This document shows, piece by piece, positions 1-12,330 of a stretch of 64,000 nucleotides of DNA. Position 1 is the stretch's first letter. Every line of letters begins with the position of its first letter. The translations under genes were made by a program, and so were the position numbers. The stretch lies in contig JAOTOL010001393.1 of assembly GCA_034440575.1 (NCBI GenBank), positions 208,501 through 272,500 on the forward strand, read 5' to 3'. The notes beneath the pieces were generated by a model. The model was not told the origin of the DNA and searched no databases. It saw only the letters and a list, made by a program, of their open reading frames with translations. This DNA is from Imbricaverruca yamaguchii. Lineage: Eukaryota; Arthropoda; Thecostraca; Neoverrucidae.

Positions 1-1262
1 GCAAAAAATCCAACTTAAAACACCCAAACTAGCCTAACATAACCAAACCTAGCCAATTTGTTTCTTTTACAGAGGCAAATGTTGGTACAAACTTCTCCTG
101 TTACCACCTTAAAGCACAGCAATCTTGTTAGGTTAGGTTGAGTGAGGTTTTTCGTTTGCAAGATTTCAAGAAAATTAAATAAATCGCCTGATATTTTTTA
201 CGATTTTGTTTTTACAATTGGTTTCTCCAAAACCAGGTTAGGGTATGTTAGGTTCGGTTATGTATGTTGTATTTTTAATATATTTATTTTGATGCCATGT
301 TACCTAACCCAAAGCCCATTTACACAGAAAATGAGTGGTCTCATCATCTTAGTCACATCCATAAACATTGCATTGGAAATATATATATTCCAAACATGCA
401 TAAAACACCTAAAAGCACAAATTTACCATCCTTTCCTCTATAAATGCATACTTATTAATTGGGAGTAAAAGTAACACCCAAAAGGATATGGAATTAAGCA
501 ATGTAGCATAAAACAAAGTTCAAGAAAGATGTAAGATAACCTTACATAACCTGGCCCTACTTTCCATGCATGAAATGAATTGCTTTTCATTCAAATTCTC
601 AATCAAATTTCTAAAATATTTACAACTTAAAAAACCTAACCTAACCTAATCTAAACTGGCATGAATTCTTTTTTGTATAATTTTTTTTCTTATAATTTTG
701 CTTTCTCCAAAAAAAAATATCCTCACAACAAAGCCTAACCTTTCCTGACTTAACCAAACCTGACCCGTTTGCATGCTCCATGGAGGTAAAATGTGTGGAA
801 AACTTGTCTGCTGGTTACCTTAAACTGCAATATTGCCTGGGTTTTTCGGTCATTTTTCAGTTTATGGTAATCCCTGACCACTTTGAATTTCTTCTTTTTT
901 TTTTAATGCAGTATTCATTAATGTGCTGAACATGATGTGACCACTAATTTCCTCTGGAGATGCATACTTTTGAATTGGGAGGTTAAATGACACCCAAAAA
1001 AGGACATATAAATAAGTTCTTTGAACCATATGTTATATGCTTTACAGTGCTGCTCCATCCACCTCCAACTCCAACCCTGATCAAACTTCAGGAGCGCATC
1101 CATCTCCAAAGCGGCATGCGGAGAAGGCATGTATTGCAGCATAACTATTGTGATCTGAATTCCATGGTATTCATGTTGGCTTATATTCCATCCTTGCCAA
1201 TCCATCCATGTTTGACTTTCCTCAAACTGTCTGAAGAACTTGGGAATTTAAATCACGTGTGA
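1..1262. repeat. AT-rich interspersed repeats with TTAGG/CCTAA-like tracts
   Basis: No gene is visible here. The stretch is AT-rich and contains pieces that recur near 36.85-36.97, 38.93-39.25 and 40.37-40.86 kb. One shared block is ATGATGTGACCACT followed by a TTTCCTCTG-like stretch and, about 50 bp on, AACACCCAAAAAGG (900-1000, compare 39130-39225). Another is CCTAACCCAAAGCCC...CTTAGTCACA...CATTGGAA...TAAAACACCT (302-425, compare 40676-40845). Short runs such as GTTAGGTTAGGTT (127-139) and AACCTAACCTAACC (632-646) resemble the arthropod telomere unit, but they are too short and too interspersed to be a telomere. The small ORFs here look like chance. Confidence 0.5.
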
Positions 1263-1360
1263 GTGATGAAACAAATGAACTACCCTTGGATTCTTATATT
1301 GCAACATTGCATTGCACAGTGGCATACCGAATGGGGGCATTGTGGGCAGTTCCTGACAGG

Positions 1361-3430
1361 CTGTGGGGCTCCCACGAATCCGCCGAGCTCAGGAAAAAAA
1401 AAATTCGTCATGCTCCCTAGAAATCCCCCTTGGTCCCCAAAAATCGCACCGTGGCTCAGAAATTCACATTGGGTGTCCCCAAAAAGTCGTGCAGAAGCCC
1501 CTGATAATGACGCTGACAAACTATGTGCTGCTGGGTGTTGTGGTGTTCAAGAAAATCACGACGCGGCCACAAACGGGCGGGCCTGTGCCCCGTGAAAATC
1601 AAGCTGAGCCTGCGCGAATTCTCGTTCGGGCTCCTGGAATTCACTAGATGCATGGCAGGTCACACCGGGGCTTTAAAAGTCTCCCTGGGATCACCCAACA
1701 AATGAAGCCGGGAAACGAAAAACAGACCGGACGCGAAAAATCACTCTTGGATCCAAAGGTTCCACAACAATGGCTCCAAAGTTCATAAAACTTGTTGCCC
1801 TCTCCCCCCCCCCTCAAAAAAAAAACGAAGTATCGTAGCCACTAAGACTAGCGCAAAGTATCAAAACAAGTGACCACGGTCCCCCCAAAAATCGCACTTA
1901 GACCAAACAATTCAGGCTGCTTTATTTGAAAATATCGCTGGGGCCAAAACCCCGCGCCGGAGCCCCACACGTCGTAGCTGGCTTCCCAAGAACCAAGATC
2001 TACCCGGAATATCACCCTGCGAGCAGAAAAATTACGTCAAGGGTCCACAATAAGAAGGCATCGGACCCCGGAAAAGATCCCGCTGGGGCACCGAAAAAAA
2101 AACGAGGCACCGCGATCCCGAATAATCGTACTGGGGCCCAAAAATGTCCTGCAGGGGGCTTTCAGAAAATAGACCTGACGCTAAAAATCACAAGGGGAAT
2201 CTATCGAGTTGACCCGAGCACCGGAAACAAAGCAGAATAAGTCCCGAAAGAAAATTATCCGAAGGGCCTTTGTACTCTCGATGGTGCCAGCTGCGGGAAA
2301 ACAACGCTGAGCAGCCGCAGTGGCGTACCAAGGGCTGCCCTCATCCAATGCTCCTACCAATGCTGCCCTCATCCTGAAGGGGTATGCTCCCAAGAACCGC
2401 GCCGGTTCCCCAAAAATTGCGCCGGGCCCCATAAATTCGCATCGGGGGCCCATAATTCATGCAGCGGGCTGTGAATTCAGTTGTCACCGTAACTCTTACA
2501 CCAGGTGTGAAGGTCCCAAAAATGTGCATCTGATTCCACCAAAATCACGCTGGGGCGGAGCTAATTACAACACGCCCTGATAACTTGCGACGATGGCCCC
2601 AAATATCGCGTAATGGACCCAGAATTCCGGCGGTAGTACCAAAAATTTGAATCGAGGCATCACAAATACCCCTCTGCAAGCATAACTTGGCCCCACAAAA
2701 CACATCTGGACTCGATAAAAAGTAAGCCGGTACCCTCTAAAATAAGGAGAAATTCCGAAGAATATACGTCCGAGTCACGAAAATTTGTCCTATGCTCTAA
2801 GCATGTCCCAGATGCCTTCAAAAATTGCGTACGGCTCCGAAAAAAGCGCAAAGGAGTTGAAAAATTGCGGCGAGACACGTAGCGCCAGGTGCCAGAGAAA
2901 TCAGGCCGAGACTCGGACTTTAAAAAAAGAATTCAGAAGTCACGAAAAGTTGCGTTGAACCCAGGAAACTGTTCCGAGTCCCCAGGAACTATGAACTTGG
3001 GAACGAAATGTCGCACCGTGACCCCGGAAATTATACCGAAGGAACCAAGGTGATGCTGGGGTTCCACAAATGTGCGATAAATAAACGCCACAAATAAACA
3101 GCGAAGCCCTGCGAGCACAGCGGGAGGCCAAAAATGCGCTGGGACCTCCAAGGCCCGAGTTTCGCAAAAAGCGGCAGGGCCTTAAATTATAGTTGGACCC
3201 AAAAAGGGAATTGGTTGTAAAAAGGAACAAAAAGACCGGGCAGGACATAAAGACATCGGGGTCTTTGAAAACGCACCGATACCTCAAGCATGTCACCGCT
3301 GTGCAAAAAAGCAACAAAGCTCTAAAAAGTAGCCGGGTCTCAAATATGTGCCAGGCACCTAAACAAATTGGCTGGAGCTCTAAAACACATCCGTAGACGA
3401 ATAAAAACACAACGGGTAAAACACCGTACA
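1361..3430 (-). repeat. Large degenerate repeat family (GGGCC...AAAAATCGC units), reverse orientation
   Basis: About 2 kb made of irregular 20-35 bp units of the form CCC-(A)n-TCGC-NNTGGGG-CC. The units are too diverged to be a simple tandem repeat. The reverse complement of about 2540-2880 lines up with 10310-10650 (shared pieces include GTACGCAATTTTTGAAGGCAT and GCGTGTTGTAATTAGCT-like stretches), and the reverse complement of about 2100-2260 lines up with 30650-30850. This is therefore one dispersed element type present in both orientations. Long ORFs on both strands are by-products of the composition, and no domain is recognisable in them. Confidence 0.6.
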
Positions 3431-4116
3431 CCTAGCTAGGATCTCGGCTCGGTGGACAATCTGGGAGCATATTTAACCTAAGATATGAGGTGCATCAAAG
3501 TTCAGTGCATCACAATTTCTTAACCACCAGCAAATGTGGGAAGAAGAAAACTAATACATGGAATTGAATTCATCGCCATACCAGTAAATCCGCATGCCAA
3601 ATATGGCACAAGACTATCATGTGACAGCAATTAGCAAAACGAGACCTAGCAGAAACTGGAGAAGGGCACGTAGTGTGGCGGATGCGCCCAGTACGCAAGG
3701 TGCGCAAGGTACATGTGCACGACTGTTGGCGTTTTAGCGACCCTGCGTAAGTAATCGGAATCCCTAAAATCGGAAAATTTTACTTTTTTTTGCGATTTGT
3801 ACCGGTGGAATTTCAGCAGTGTGAGGCGACTTGTCAAGGGGTACGAACACAATATCTTTTAAACAGGATCGGGTAGTTCGTGTTGAAATCCGGTGATTCA
3901 GAAACGGTGGTGGCAGATTTGGCCCCCTTGACAGGGCAGCTAAGTTGGTTAATAATTATTCTTTAAAAATAAAATAAAATAGTATCTTACTGACAAACAT
4001 AGTCGTCCGTGAACTTTTTGAAAAATTGGAGTCTGCGACAATTCCAAATCAGTTTGCCCACCCCATCGCAAATCCTAGGTACGCCACTACCATGGCATGA
4101 TATAAGTTGACCTGTT
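3431..4116. other. Unassigned non-coding stretch
   Basis: I see no exon, repeat unit or RNA gene here. The small ORFs lack coding character and any domain. Confidence 0.4.
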
Positions 4117-4350
4117 GATAGCCCTGATCCGCCGCAATGGACTCAGCAGCCCCGGTCCACCACAGTGGAAGGTGTACTTCGCGACCCCGGTCCGCCGCAG
4201 TGGACGGCGTGCTCTGCGACCCTGGCCCGCCACAGTGTACGGTATGTACTTCATGGCCCTGGTCCGCTGTAGTGGATGGTGTGCTCCTGGGCACTCGTCC
4301 GCCACAGTAGACGGTGTACTCCGCGGCCCTGGTTCGCCACAGTGGACTTC
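4117..4350. repeat. Minisatellite, ~36 bp unit
   Basis: About six diverged copies of a unit like CCCTGGTCCGCCACAGTGGA followed by CGGTGTACTYCGYGGC. Because the spacing is close to a multiple of three, long ORFs open on both strands. They have repeat-like, low-complexity products and are not counted as genes. Confidence 0.7.
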
Positions 4351-5174
4351 ATTGGTGGAGAAAACGGGCTTTTCCTGGATTTTTCCCATCCGTATCATGA
4401 TCCTCTTCACAAAAGTATTCTCCGTGTTTTCCATTTGGACGTTTAATGGTGTTATTCGACAATGAATTGCCCTGTGGTGAAGTGCTCCAGATTCACTGGA
4501 AACTGCAAAGTGATATTCTGATGTCAGAGGTGTGAATGAAAATATCCTCCCCGACTCTGAACTCGCCCAATCACAACTTTGGCTTCGCCCCTGCCTAATG
4601 TGAGGCGCCAAGGAAATACTTTCACCGATTGTCGTCACAGTTCAGGTCTGCTGTGCTCCGATACTCCATCAAGGCCGATGTGTTTTAGCCTGCATCTGAT
4701 CGCTGAAACATTTTTATTTAAGCCGGCGTGTGCTTGTTGGCGTGTGGAGTGAGAGGGAGGCGCTGACGGTGACGATGACGATATACCCGAGCCCACCGTA
4801 TGGAACTGCAGTCGCATGCCATTACTCAAAGTTGTTATATTGACATGTACTGTGTACCGCTCTTTTAATTATGTAACTTCACCAGTTATTGGACGATTTT
4901 CCTCGTTCGTGAGCAAGTTGAATGAACATAAGCATACACATCGTCGAATACAAACTCAGAATTTCTGAGATCTGAAAATATGGTGTGCGAAATCCGATGA
5001 GTTTTTGGTTTTGAAGTACGTGGGTTGGCACTTCGGCCCCCTCCCCCAATGTTTTTAAAAAATCGACACCCCTGCAAGCCAATGCTGTCGCAATCGCCCT
5101 GCATGGAGCAGGTGCGCCTCTGATGAGCACGGAAACGATAATTGTACGTCTGAGGCCACCAGCTTTATATTTAC
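4351..5174. other. Unassigned stretch
   Basis: No recognisable gene or repeat array. It precedes a weak candidate exon on the minus strand. Confidence 0.35.
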
Positions 5175-5355
5175 CTTTTCATGCTCTCGCTGAGAGAGCT
5201 GGATAGCAGGCCACAGGTCGTAGACTTCACTGGGGAACTGTGCCGCGCTCTCCTCGTCAAACAGGCAATTCGGGGACATGACCGAGATGCCCCCTCGACC
5301 TACCAATCCAACTGGCTCCCAGCCATTGCTCCAAGCATAGGCGTTGTTTTGCATA
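5175..5355 (-). CDS. Candidate internal exon, unknown protein
   Basis: The minus strand is open for about 60 codons with balanced, coding-like composition. The segment contains GWEPVGLVGRGG, SPNCLFDEESAAQFPSE and YDLWPAIQLSQREHEK. It stops exactly at a good splice donor (AAG|GTAAATAT, exon end 5175) and may begin after an AG near 5356. I do not recognise the protein family. I could not find neighbouring exons, so this could be a chance ORF or an exon relic in a repeat. The donor and the absence of low complexity are the only support. Confidence 0.22.
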
Positions 5356-6088
5356 CTTGTATGGGGTAAGTGCCACCTGAATGTTGGTGCCTCCTATAAT
5401 TCCGACTTTAAATATTGGACCCCATAGAGGGTGCCACACCATAATTTTCAGAAATCAACACCCCTGGATCCATGTCATTTCCAGCTTTCTTAGCTTCGTG
5501 TCGCCTGAGGAATGAAGACTGATCAACATTCCACCATATTACATACCTTGCCTTTTTACAAAGACATCCAGCTTCATCTTCTCTTCATTTTAGCAACATC
5601 GAAGAAAAGACCGCAAACGAATGTCTAGCTCTCGCCACTCGGCCTCCCTTGCGGCGCCCTGCTCCTCTATGTTGTACGTGAGCGTCTAGGTTATGTTTGT
5701 TTTGTGCTACCACCGTTAATAGACCCAATTACTGGCTTTGTAGCTTGACATTTTCACAGAAACATTTCACATCTGAGTCTTCCTCGTCGCTTTCACCTCA
5801 GTACAAATACTGCCAACTTGCTACCATTTGTATTAGAAACAAGAATGCAACATTTGCTACAACTATAATGCAATTGTGTTGAGTTGCTTTCCCCATTAAA
5901 ACTCCCTTTGACTGGGTGGGATTTTTCGCTCCACTAAGAGGGATTTCACGGTACTAGGTGGGACGAATTCACCTAGTTAACATGCTAGAGGAGGCAATGG
6001 CACGAAAGGACCACAGCCAGACGGCCTGTGGTTAGTAGGTCTTGGACCGTCAGTTGGCTTGCCGAAGGGGCGGGGGGGGGGCAAGAGT
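5356..6088. other. Unassigned stretch
   Basis: No gene recognised. The piece around 5400-5450 (CCCCATAGAGGGTGCC) resembles one at about 18515-18535, so at least part of it is repeat-derived. Confidence 0.35.
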
Positions 6089-7020
6089 ACAACCGCCCTT
6101 CCCACCCTGAAGGGCTGTGGGACCCCCAAGAATGGCGCAGAAGTTTGGAGAAATTGTCCCTGGGCCCCTAAAAGTCACGCTCGTTATCCCAAATAGCCAC
6201 ATAGTGGATGTTAAAAATCGCACTGGTGGCCCTCAAAAGTCGTTCCGGCCCATACATTTCGCAATTGACCGCAAACATCTCGCAGACCCCTGAAAATCAC
6301 GCTGGGTCCCAGAAAGGTTCGGCCGAGGCCACTGCCAATCAAGATGGGAACCCTAAAGAAATCGGATCGGAGCCCCTGAAAATAACGATGCGGCTCCAAA
6401 AAATCGTGTCGGGAAATGAAAATTCATGAAAATCACGCTTGAAGTCCTAAAGATCTGGGAGGGTCCCCTGAAAATCTTACCGGGCCCCCAATAGTCGCGC
6501 CCGGGGCCCTGAAAATCACACTGGGAACTTGAAAAGTCGTGTCGTGCTCATGAACATCATGCCTTGGGCTGAAACATAGCCGGGCCTCTGGAAATCACAC
6601 TTGTGCTCCAGACAGTCGCGCGCGGGGCCCGAAAATCACACTGGGAGCTCCCAGTCACATCGGGGCTCATAAAAATCATGCCTGGGGGACCAAAAAATAA
6701 TATGTACGCGCTACTGAAGATCACAATAGGAGACACTAAACGTAATCTGAGACCCCTGAAAATAATATTTGTGGCATAAAAAGGTGGGACCAGAGCCCAT
6801 GAAAACCACCTTGGCTCGGACAGCTCACGCCGGAGCCGAAAGGTCACATATAGCTCGAAATATAAATTCCAACCCGGAATGTTCTTGTGGCGCTTGCAAT
6901 TTCGCTGAAGGTTCCAAAACACGTCGGGTTCGGACAAAATCAATTAAAAATAGGCATGTCAATGAAAAACGGGCTACTTTGAAACATAGTGACCGGAATC
7001 CGGTTGATTTTTACACTTGG
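6089..7020 (-). repeat. Large degenerate repeat family, second reverse-oriented fragment
   Basis: Same composition and unit style as 1361-3430: short units with GGGCCCCTAAAAGTCACGC or CTGAAAATCACACTGGGA motifs. It opens with a CTGAAGGGCTGTGGGACCCCCAAGAA-like stretch similar to the piece near 2375-2400. No coding domain is visible. Confidence 0.6.
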
Positions 7021-7439
7021 TGACAGGATGGACCCCATTCAGATCTGTTTGCCCCCTGACGCAAATCCCAGGTACGCTACGGATGGGCACAAGAACTGAA
7101 GTCCGAACATTGGCGGATCCATGTTTGACCTCGTGCACCCATGACCTCGTGACCTTCTGTGACCAATAGCCCATTGAAATTGCTACTTTTATTGGCGGAA
7201 ATGCAAACGGGCATGATTTGTCTGTCACATGAAACACGTAATAGCTTTCTCCTTTTAAATATCCCATAGAGACGTCTGTTCTCCATATAAATAGCAATAC
7301 ACTTCACAAAGTTTAAAGTCACCCAGTGCCGATATGTTGTCAGGTAGTTTATACCCTGGCCGTGGGTAGTTTAGAGATGGACCTACGCGTTTATGATACC
7401 CCCGGCGTCAGTCAAAAATAGCTCGTGCCTTAGCCACGT

Positions 7440-7990
7440 CGGCTCTAAAGGTTCGAGAGCAAGATGGCTGTGTGAATCAACTGTGCAGCCGTCTGATGCG
7501 ACCGAGCACTACTGAGTACAGTACCAAAGACCAGCGTCCGTCTCTCTCTCTGTGCGTCCGGGAACCCTCCCTCTCTTTATTTTCACTCAAACACCGGCAT
7601 ATATACGACACAGCCTATACTATACAGCTTTCCTACAAAGCAGCGTTTTGATTGGTGAAACTCGCGTGGCGCATTAGCTATATTGCATGCCGGACTATGA
7701 TTGGTCAATCGAGACAGCGGCCATTGCTCGGGGGGCGTAACGGGGTCAAGAGGTGCCACAGCTGCAGAGGGCGAGCGACGAAACTGGCTTCCGTGCAGAC
7801 GAGAGTTGGGGGGGGGGGCGTGGCGGCTGGCGACATAGCAACTCGCCAGGTTATGGAGCCCTTCCGGCCGGAGGCGGTCGTCTGGATATGTAGGGAACGT
7901 CACGTTCTGATAGGGCCGCATTCTCCGACAGGTTCACAGATAGGTTTAGTTCCGGTGTGTCTGGCACGTTTGTCTAGAGGATGCACGATG
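7440..7990 (-). promoter_or_regulatory. LTR-like or promoter-like block
   Basis: On the minus strand this block holds two CCAAT boxes (TTGACCAATCAT and TTTCACCAATCAAA), then a TATA-like CGTATATATGCC (7595-7606), and about 20 bp later an AATAAA signal (7577-7582), followed by a GA-repeat stretch. CCAAT, TATA and a close AATAAA in that order is typical of a retrotransposon LTR. No matching second LTR, primer-binding site or gag-pol ORF is visible, so a solo LTR is the best guess and an ordinary promoter is the alternative. Confidence 0.3.
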
Positions 7991-8089
7991 GGCATTCTTT
8001 AGATTCCGGACTTTGTTACAATGTCAACCATGGGCATATATACGCGTAACGTGTCCAAGCATCCGACCATGTTGGACCCACAACAAGAA

Positions 8090-8165
8090 GTACATATACA
8101 TTTGCATGTACATATGCATATACATATATTTATACATATACATATACACATATACATATGCATAC
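8090..8165. repeat. Microsatellite (ACATAT/TACATA)n
   Basis: Imperfect hexamer-like repeat of ACATAT and TACATA lying just before the first copy of a ~870 bp duplicated segment. Confidence 0.8.
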
Positions 8166-9035
8166 AGTGGCATCGCCACGAAATTCTTCCAGGGGGAAGG
8201 TAAAAAAGGGGCCTCCTGCTCTCTGAAAGGGGCCTCCATTGTATTAGGTCCTCATATTGTTCTTTAGACTCTTGGTATGGCTCGGGAATGGAAACATGAT
8301 TTCGTATTGATGTCTTGTTTGTTCTTGGCATGGTGCATCATTTACTTAAAACGCAATAGCAACGATCATTTTTCGCTGAAAACCGGGTCATACCATGGTA
8401 TAAAAGGTAATATGTGGATAAATACCTAAATGTGAAAACATGCATATAACAAACATACACAACGATGCTTTCTCGACCAGAAGAATATTCAGCTGGCTTC
8501 TAGATTGCAGCGAGTTGGCGGACCTGGTGCTAACCATATCTTACAGATATCTTCCATTGATCAACCCACTTTTATGTCCTCCAAGTATAACTGAATATAG
8601 CTAAATTCATCACTACTACTATATATTACCACTAGCTTGATGTCCTAAGCAAATCTTAAGAGACAATTTCTCAGTTCTCGGACGATAATTTCACGAAGGT
8701 GACAACGAGAAGTGGATTTGATTGGTTTTCTGATCGCCATCTTAGGATTTTTATATTTTATAACATTTGGTGCTGGCTGCAAGGCACCTACTAACACAAG
8801 CTAAAATAATGAATTCATGGCGAATAAATTAATGGCAAGAAGAAGCGTTGCAAAAAGCGTTGCATAATGCAAAACCTTAAAATTCCACGCCGTCACGCTC
8901 ACGGTTTTCGCTGTGCTGTACCATTTTGTAAATGATGTTCAGAAGGTGTGGAAGCTGGGAAGCGAACATGCGGGCTGTAATGACAGAAAAGAAGTTTGCA
9001 GGCAGAAAATGAATTAAAATACATCATTCCGTCCT
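8166..9035 (+). repeat. ~870 bp dispersed repeat, copy 1
   Basis: This stretch is collinear with 30925-31790 at clearly high but imperfect identity. Shared pieces include TCGCCACGAAATT, CACCATGGTATAAA-like, GTAATATGTGGATAAAT, TAGATTGCAGCGAGTT, GATCAACCCA, ATCGCCATCTTAGGA and CCCACGCCGTCACGC. No intact ORF is conserved between the copies, so it behaves as a non-coding repeat. Confidence 0.75.
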
Positions 9036-9779
9036 TCCTCCCACGGATGGATGACGTCATACTTAACTGTCAACTAACGTGACCCCGGGGTGAGTTGCAT
9101 TCTTCACGGGTGCACGCTTAAACACACCACGACTATAAACTTTGTCGTGTGTGTACAGTGGCTTACGATGCCTCAAAACATGAAGATGTACCGTAAGGAG
9201 TTTTTACCCACCAAGGCTCTCGACACTTGCCTGATTCCCTGAGAAAATAAACTCAGGCCGGGGCGTTCGGGAACACAACCTCACGGCGCACACGGTCGCC
9301 ATCTTCTCTTAAGCCCCTAACATAAATTTATAATTAACAAAGTATTATCCATCACATTAAAATGTTAAATTTCCCAATTTCAGGCATTCCAATTTATATC
9401 ACCCGGTCGCCACGACGCCGACGTCCGTGCTCGTGCATTCGCCACACTTCGCACAATGCTACGGTTTCTGCTAAGCTTTTTGCGTTTTGATAATTGCTGC
9501 CACATGATAGGCGTACGCCATATTCGACGTGCTGGAATGGTTCGCATGGGCGTTCGCTGCGAAAAGTTCTGAAATACGGATTCCGCTGAGCTCTGATGCA
9601 CCTCATATCTTTCCTGCTATCCTCCCAGAATGGCTACCGAACCGAGACCCTTCCTCAGTGTTATTTTGTGGAGTCGTTGTTTCTTTCTTTGTCTACGAGA
9701 TGTCTTATGGCTCCAATCCGTTTTTGTTAAGGGCTTAATACATTTTCAAAATCCCTGCTCGTTTTAGGGTTTTGTTGCC
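9036..9779. other. Unassigned stretch
   Basis: No gene, repeat array or RNA gene recognised. Two overlapping minus-strand ORFs near 9380-9606 show no domain. Confidence 0.35.
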
Positions 9780-11540
9780 TTTTGTGCACCAGGATATTTT
9801 TTAACGTGTCTGGCCGTTTTTGAAGATCCGATGGCTACTTCCCGGCCCTTTTGTCCGTTTTGGAATCATGTTGTTTTTGTGGCCCAAGCCTCTTTTTTTG
9901 ACCCAAGTGTGGTCTCATGGTCCCTGTGTGCCTTGTGGAGAGCTTCCGGTGTATTTCTTAAAGGTCCAGGTATGCTTATTGATGGCTGCAACGCATGTGT
10001 TAAGACCCTGCCGCTTTTTGGGAGACTATGTGCGCTTTGTAGTATCAGTTGTGTTGTCGGCTCCGTTATGCTCTTAGAGTCCTGCTGTGTTATTTTGGCT
10101 TCTGACGCACATTTGTGGGGCTCCAGTACGATTTTGTGGCTTCGGTGCGATGCATCTGGGTCCCAGCGTGACTTATTGAGCCCAGGCGCATGGTTCCGGG
10201 GACCCAACGCCAGTTTTCTGGACTCAACGCAATTTTTGTGGATCTTTTCGGATAAAAAAATTCCGAACCCCGGCCTGATTTTTCGAGCCTCTGGCGCCAT
10301 TTTTTTTGTATTTCACGTCGATTTTTCGAGATCCGGTATGTTTTTCGGTGCCATACGCAATTTTTGATGGCATATGGTAACATGTTTGGTGCTCCAGAGC
10401 CATTTTCCTGGGCCGGGCATTTAATTTTTTGAATCCATCCTTATTTTGGAGGAATCCAGCTTATTTCTTATTAAGGGATACTGATTCGGTTTTTGAGGTC
10501 ACGCTGTGTTTACGTGAGGTAATTGACGCCAATTTTTGGAGCCTCGACGAAAATACCGATGGAAATTGTGGGTCCCTAGCGCGAGATTTTGTGGGACTGA
10601 TTCGAGTTTGAGGGACGCGTTGTAATTAGCTTTTGCCCAACGCGATTTTGACGGTTTGTGCTGTAAGTTTTCGGGCCTCGTAGTGAGTATTCCGAGGCCC
10701 GCCGTATTTATTTGGGCCCTGCGTGAATTCTGGTAGACCGACGCGAATTGTGATGGCCCAGCGCGACTTTTGGAACCACTGCATGATTATTGGGAGCTTA
10801 TCGCTCTTAGGATTGAGGGGGCATTTGCCACTTTGATATGACACTGCGTCCACTGGATGAGTATATTTTTGTCCCAGAGTGGCATTCAGGTTAAGCATGT
10901 ATTTTTGGAGCAGTTGAAACTTTTTGGGCCCCGGCACGACCTTCTGGGCCTCCAGTGTGATTTTCAAGGGATGCGACGCGACCTTCTTTGGTCCAATGAG
11001 ATCTGTTGGGTCCCAACGTCATTTGCTTGGATCCTTAGCGCGAGCCTTAGCGGCCTCGACCCTTTTTGGGGGCCCAATACGTTTTGGGGGCTTTTGGCGT
11101 CATTGCTGGAGCCCCAGTGATTATCCATGTCTGGATAGTTCTTCGTTGCTCCGGCTTAATTTGTTTTGGTCCCAATCAGACTGTTGTGGAACGGTACGAC
11201 CCGTCGTGCCTCTGGAGTGATTTCCATGGTCCGGCCTTGAATTTTTGGCACCCAAGGCTCAGTGTGATTTTCAAGGGCCCCGGCAAGATCTTTTGGGGCC
11301 CATGTCGTAATTTTCAAGTTCCCCGGGACGACTTCTACTATTTCTTAGGGGCTTCTTCTTGCAAATTGTAGATCTCTTGTTTCGCGTCTTAAGGACCTCG
11401 TCTCATTTCCTGAAGCCTCTTTGCCGGTTTTCAATGTCTCCTTGTGTGTCCTTCCCGCCTTCATATTAAATGGTCCTCCTCTTTCGTCTTGGAGGGCTTC
11501 CTCTTACATCCTGGGGCCCCTTTAACCCGACCCATCTCTC
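9780..11540 (+). repeat. Large degenerate repeat family, forward orientation
   Basis: T-rich version of the same family. About 10125-11010 aligns collinearly with 32350-33235: TTTGTGGCTTCGGTGCGATG, CAACGCCAGTTTTCT, CGGCCTGATTTTTCGAGCC, GTTTTTCGGTG, TACTGATTCGGTTTTTG, GTTTTCGGGCCTCG, CTTCTGGGCCTCCAGTGTGA. Units of about 25-35 bp with GGGNCC / GCGNGATTTTT recur throughout. Several ORFs of 60-180 codons are open but have no domain and are not conserved between copies. Confidence 0.7.
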
Positions 11541-12330
11541 CGGCCAGATCCCCACACCCAGTCTCGGATGGGGGGGGGGGGGGTTGATAGAAACCCTCTC
11601 TAATATCCAACTAAGCGTCGTGCCAAAACGAAAAAGGGTCTTCGGAAAGCCATCGACGAGTAGGGCCCTACACTACCCCCCAAAAATGTACACCCAAAAG
11701 TGAACCTCACTTGTGGCCTATGTTTTCACGACATACATCATGTTTTGGGCTCTGGGAGTCCATTTTGGCGAGATTTGAAGAAAAAAATATTATTTGGAAT
11801 CAGAAAGGGAAAGCGAAATCGACTAGGACCATGTAATCCCCCATTAAAAAAAAATTAGTTTTCAGGTTTTCTTTAATTTTCCTTTTCTAATCGGTAGAGC
11901 GGACCGAAAAACGTTGTTCGAAGTTAACCTGCTCCAATTGAAACATGCTTACTTTAGCCCGAATCTGCGAGTTGAACTATAATAGGAAAACATACAAAAC
12001 TAATAAGTAATCAAAAACTGAGAAAAAAGAGAAAAATTCCTCTGGTACGATTTGTGTTATCCCTAAAGATAAGGACACGCTGAAAGTTTAATTAAAATAT
12101 CTGCATCCGTTAAAGCGTGACGACTGGTTGAACGTTTTTTTTGGAGGTCACCTCACTTGACCTGAAGTCAAGTGAGGTCTAACTTGTTGACCCCAGACGA
12201 ACTGACTTCAAAACTTTGATACGTGTCAAAATTGATGTGGGAAAATGTATGCCAATTTTTGTCGCGCTTCCGCGAGCCATTCCTTCACTGTCCGCAAAAA
12301 AAAACCTTGGGGGAGGTTGAACCCCCGAGA
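11541..12330 (+). repeat. ~700-790 bp dispersed repeat, copy 1 of 3
   Basis: Collinear with 17500-18185 and 23170-23880. All three begin with a G-rich run then AGAAACCCTCTCTAATATCC-like sequence. They continue with CGACGAGTAGGGCC, CCAAAAGTGA, CTGAAAGTTT...TTAAAATATC, GTTAAAGCGTGACGACTGG, GGAGGTNACCTCACTTGAC and end near TATCCGCG plus an A- or G-run. The copy sits inside the forward-oriented large repeat (9.8-14.2 kb), as if inserted there. No coding capacity seen. Confidence 0.75.

Noticed and set aside
127..146. Possible telomeric TTAGG array
   Set aside because: Only two or three imperfect units, interspersed in AT-rich repeat; not a telomere.
9831..10383. Long ORFs of 178 and 144 codons on both strands
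   Set aside because: They lie in the large degenerate repeat; readings are not conserved in the collinear copy at 32.35-33.2 kb.
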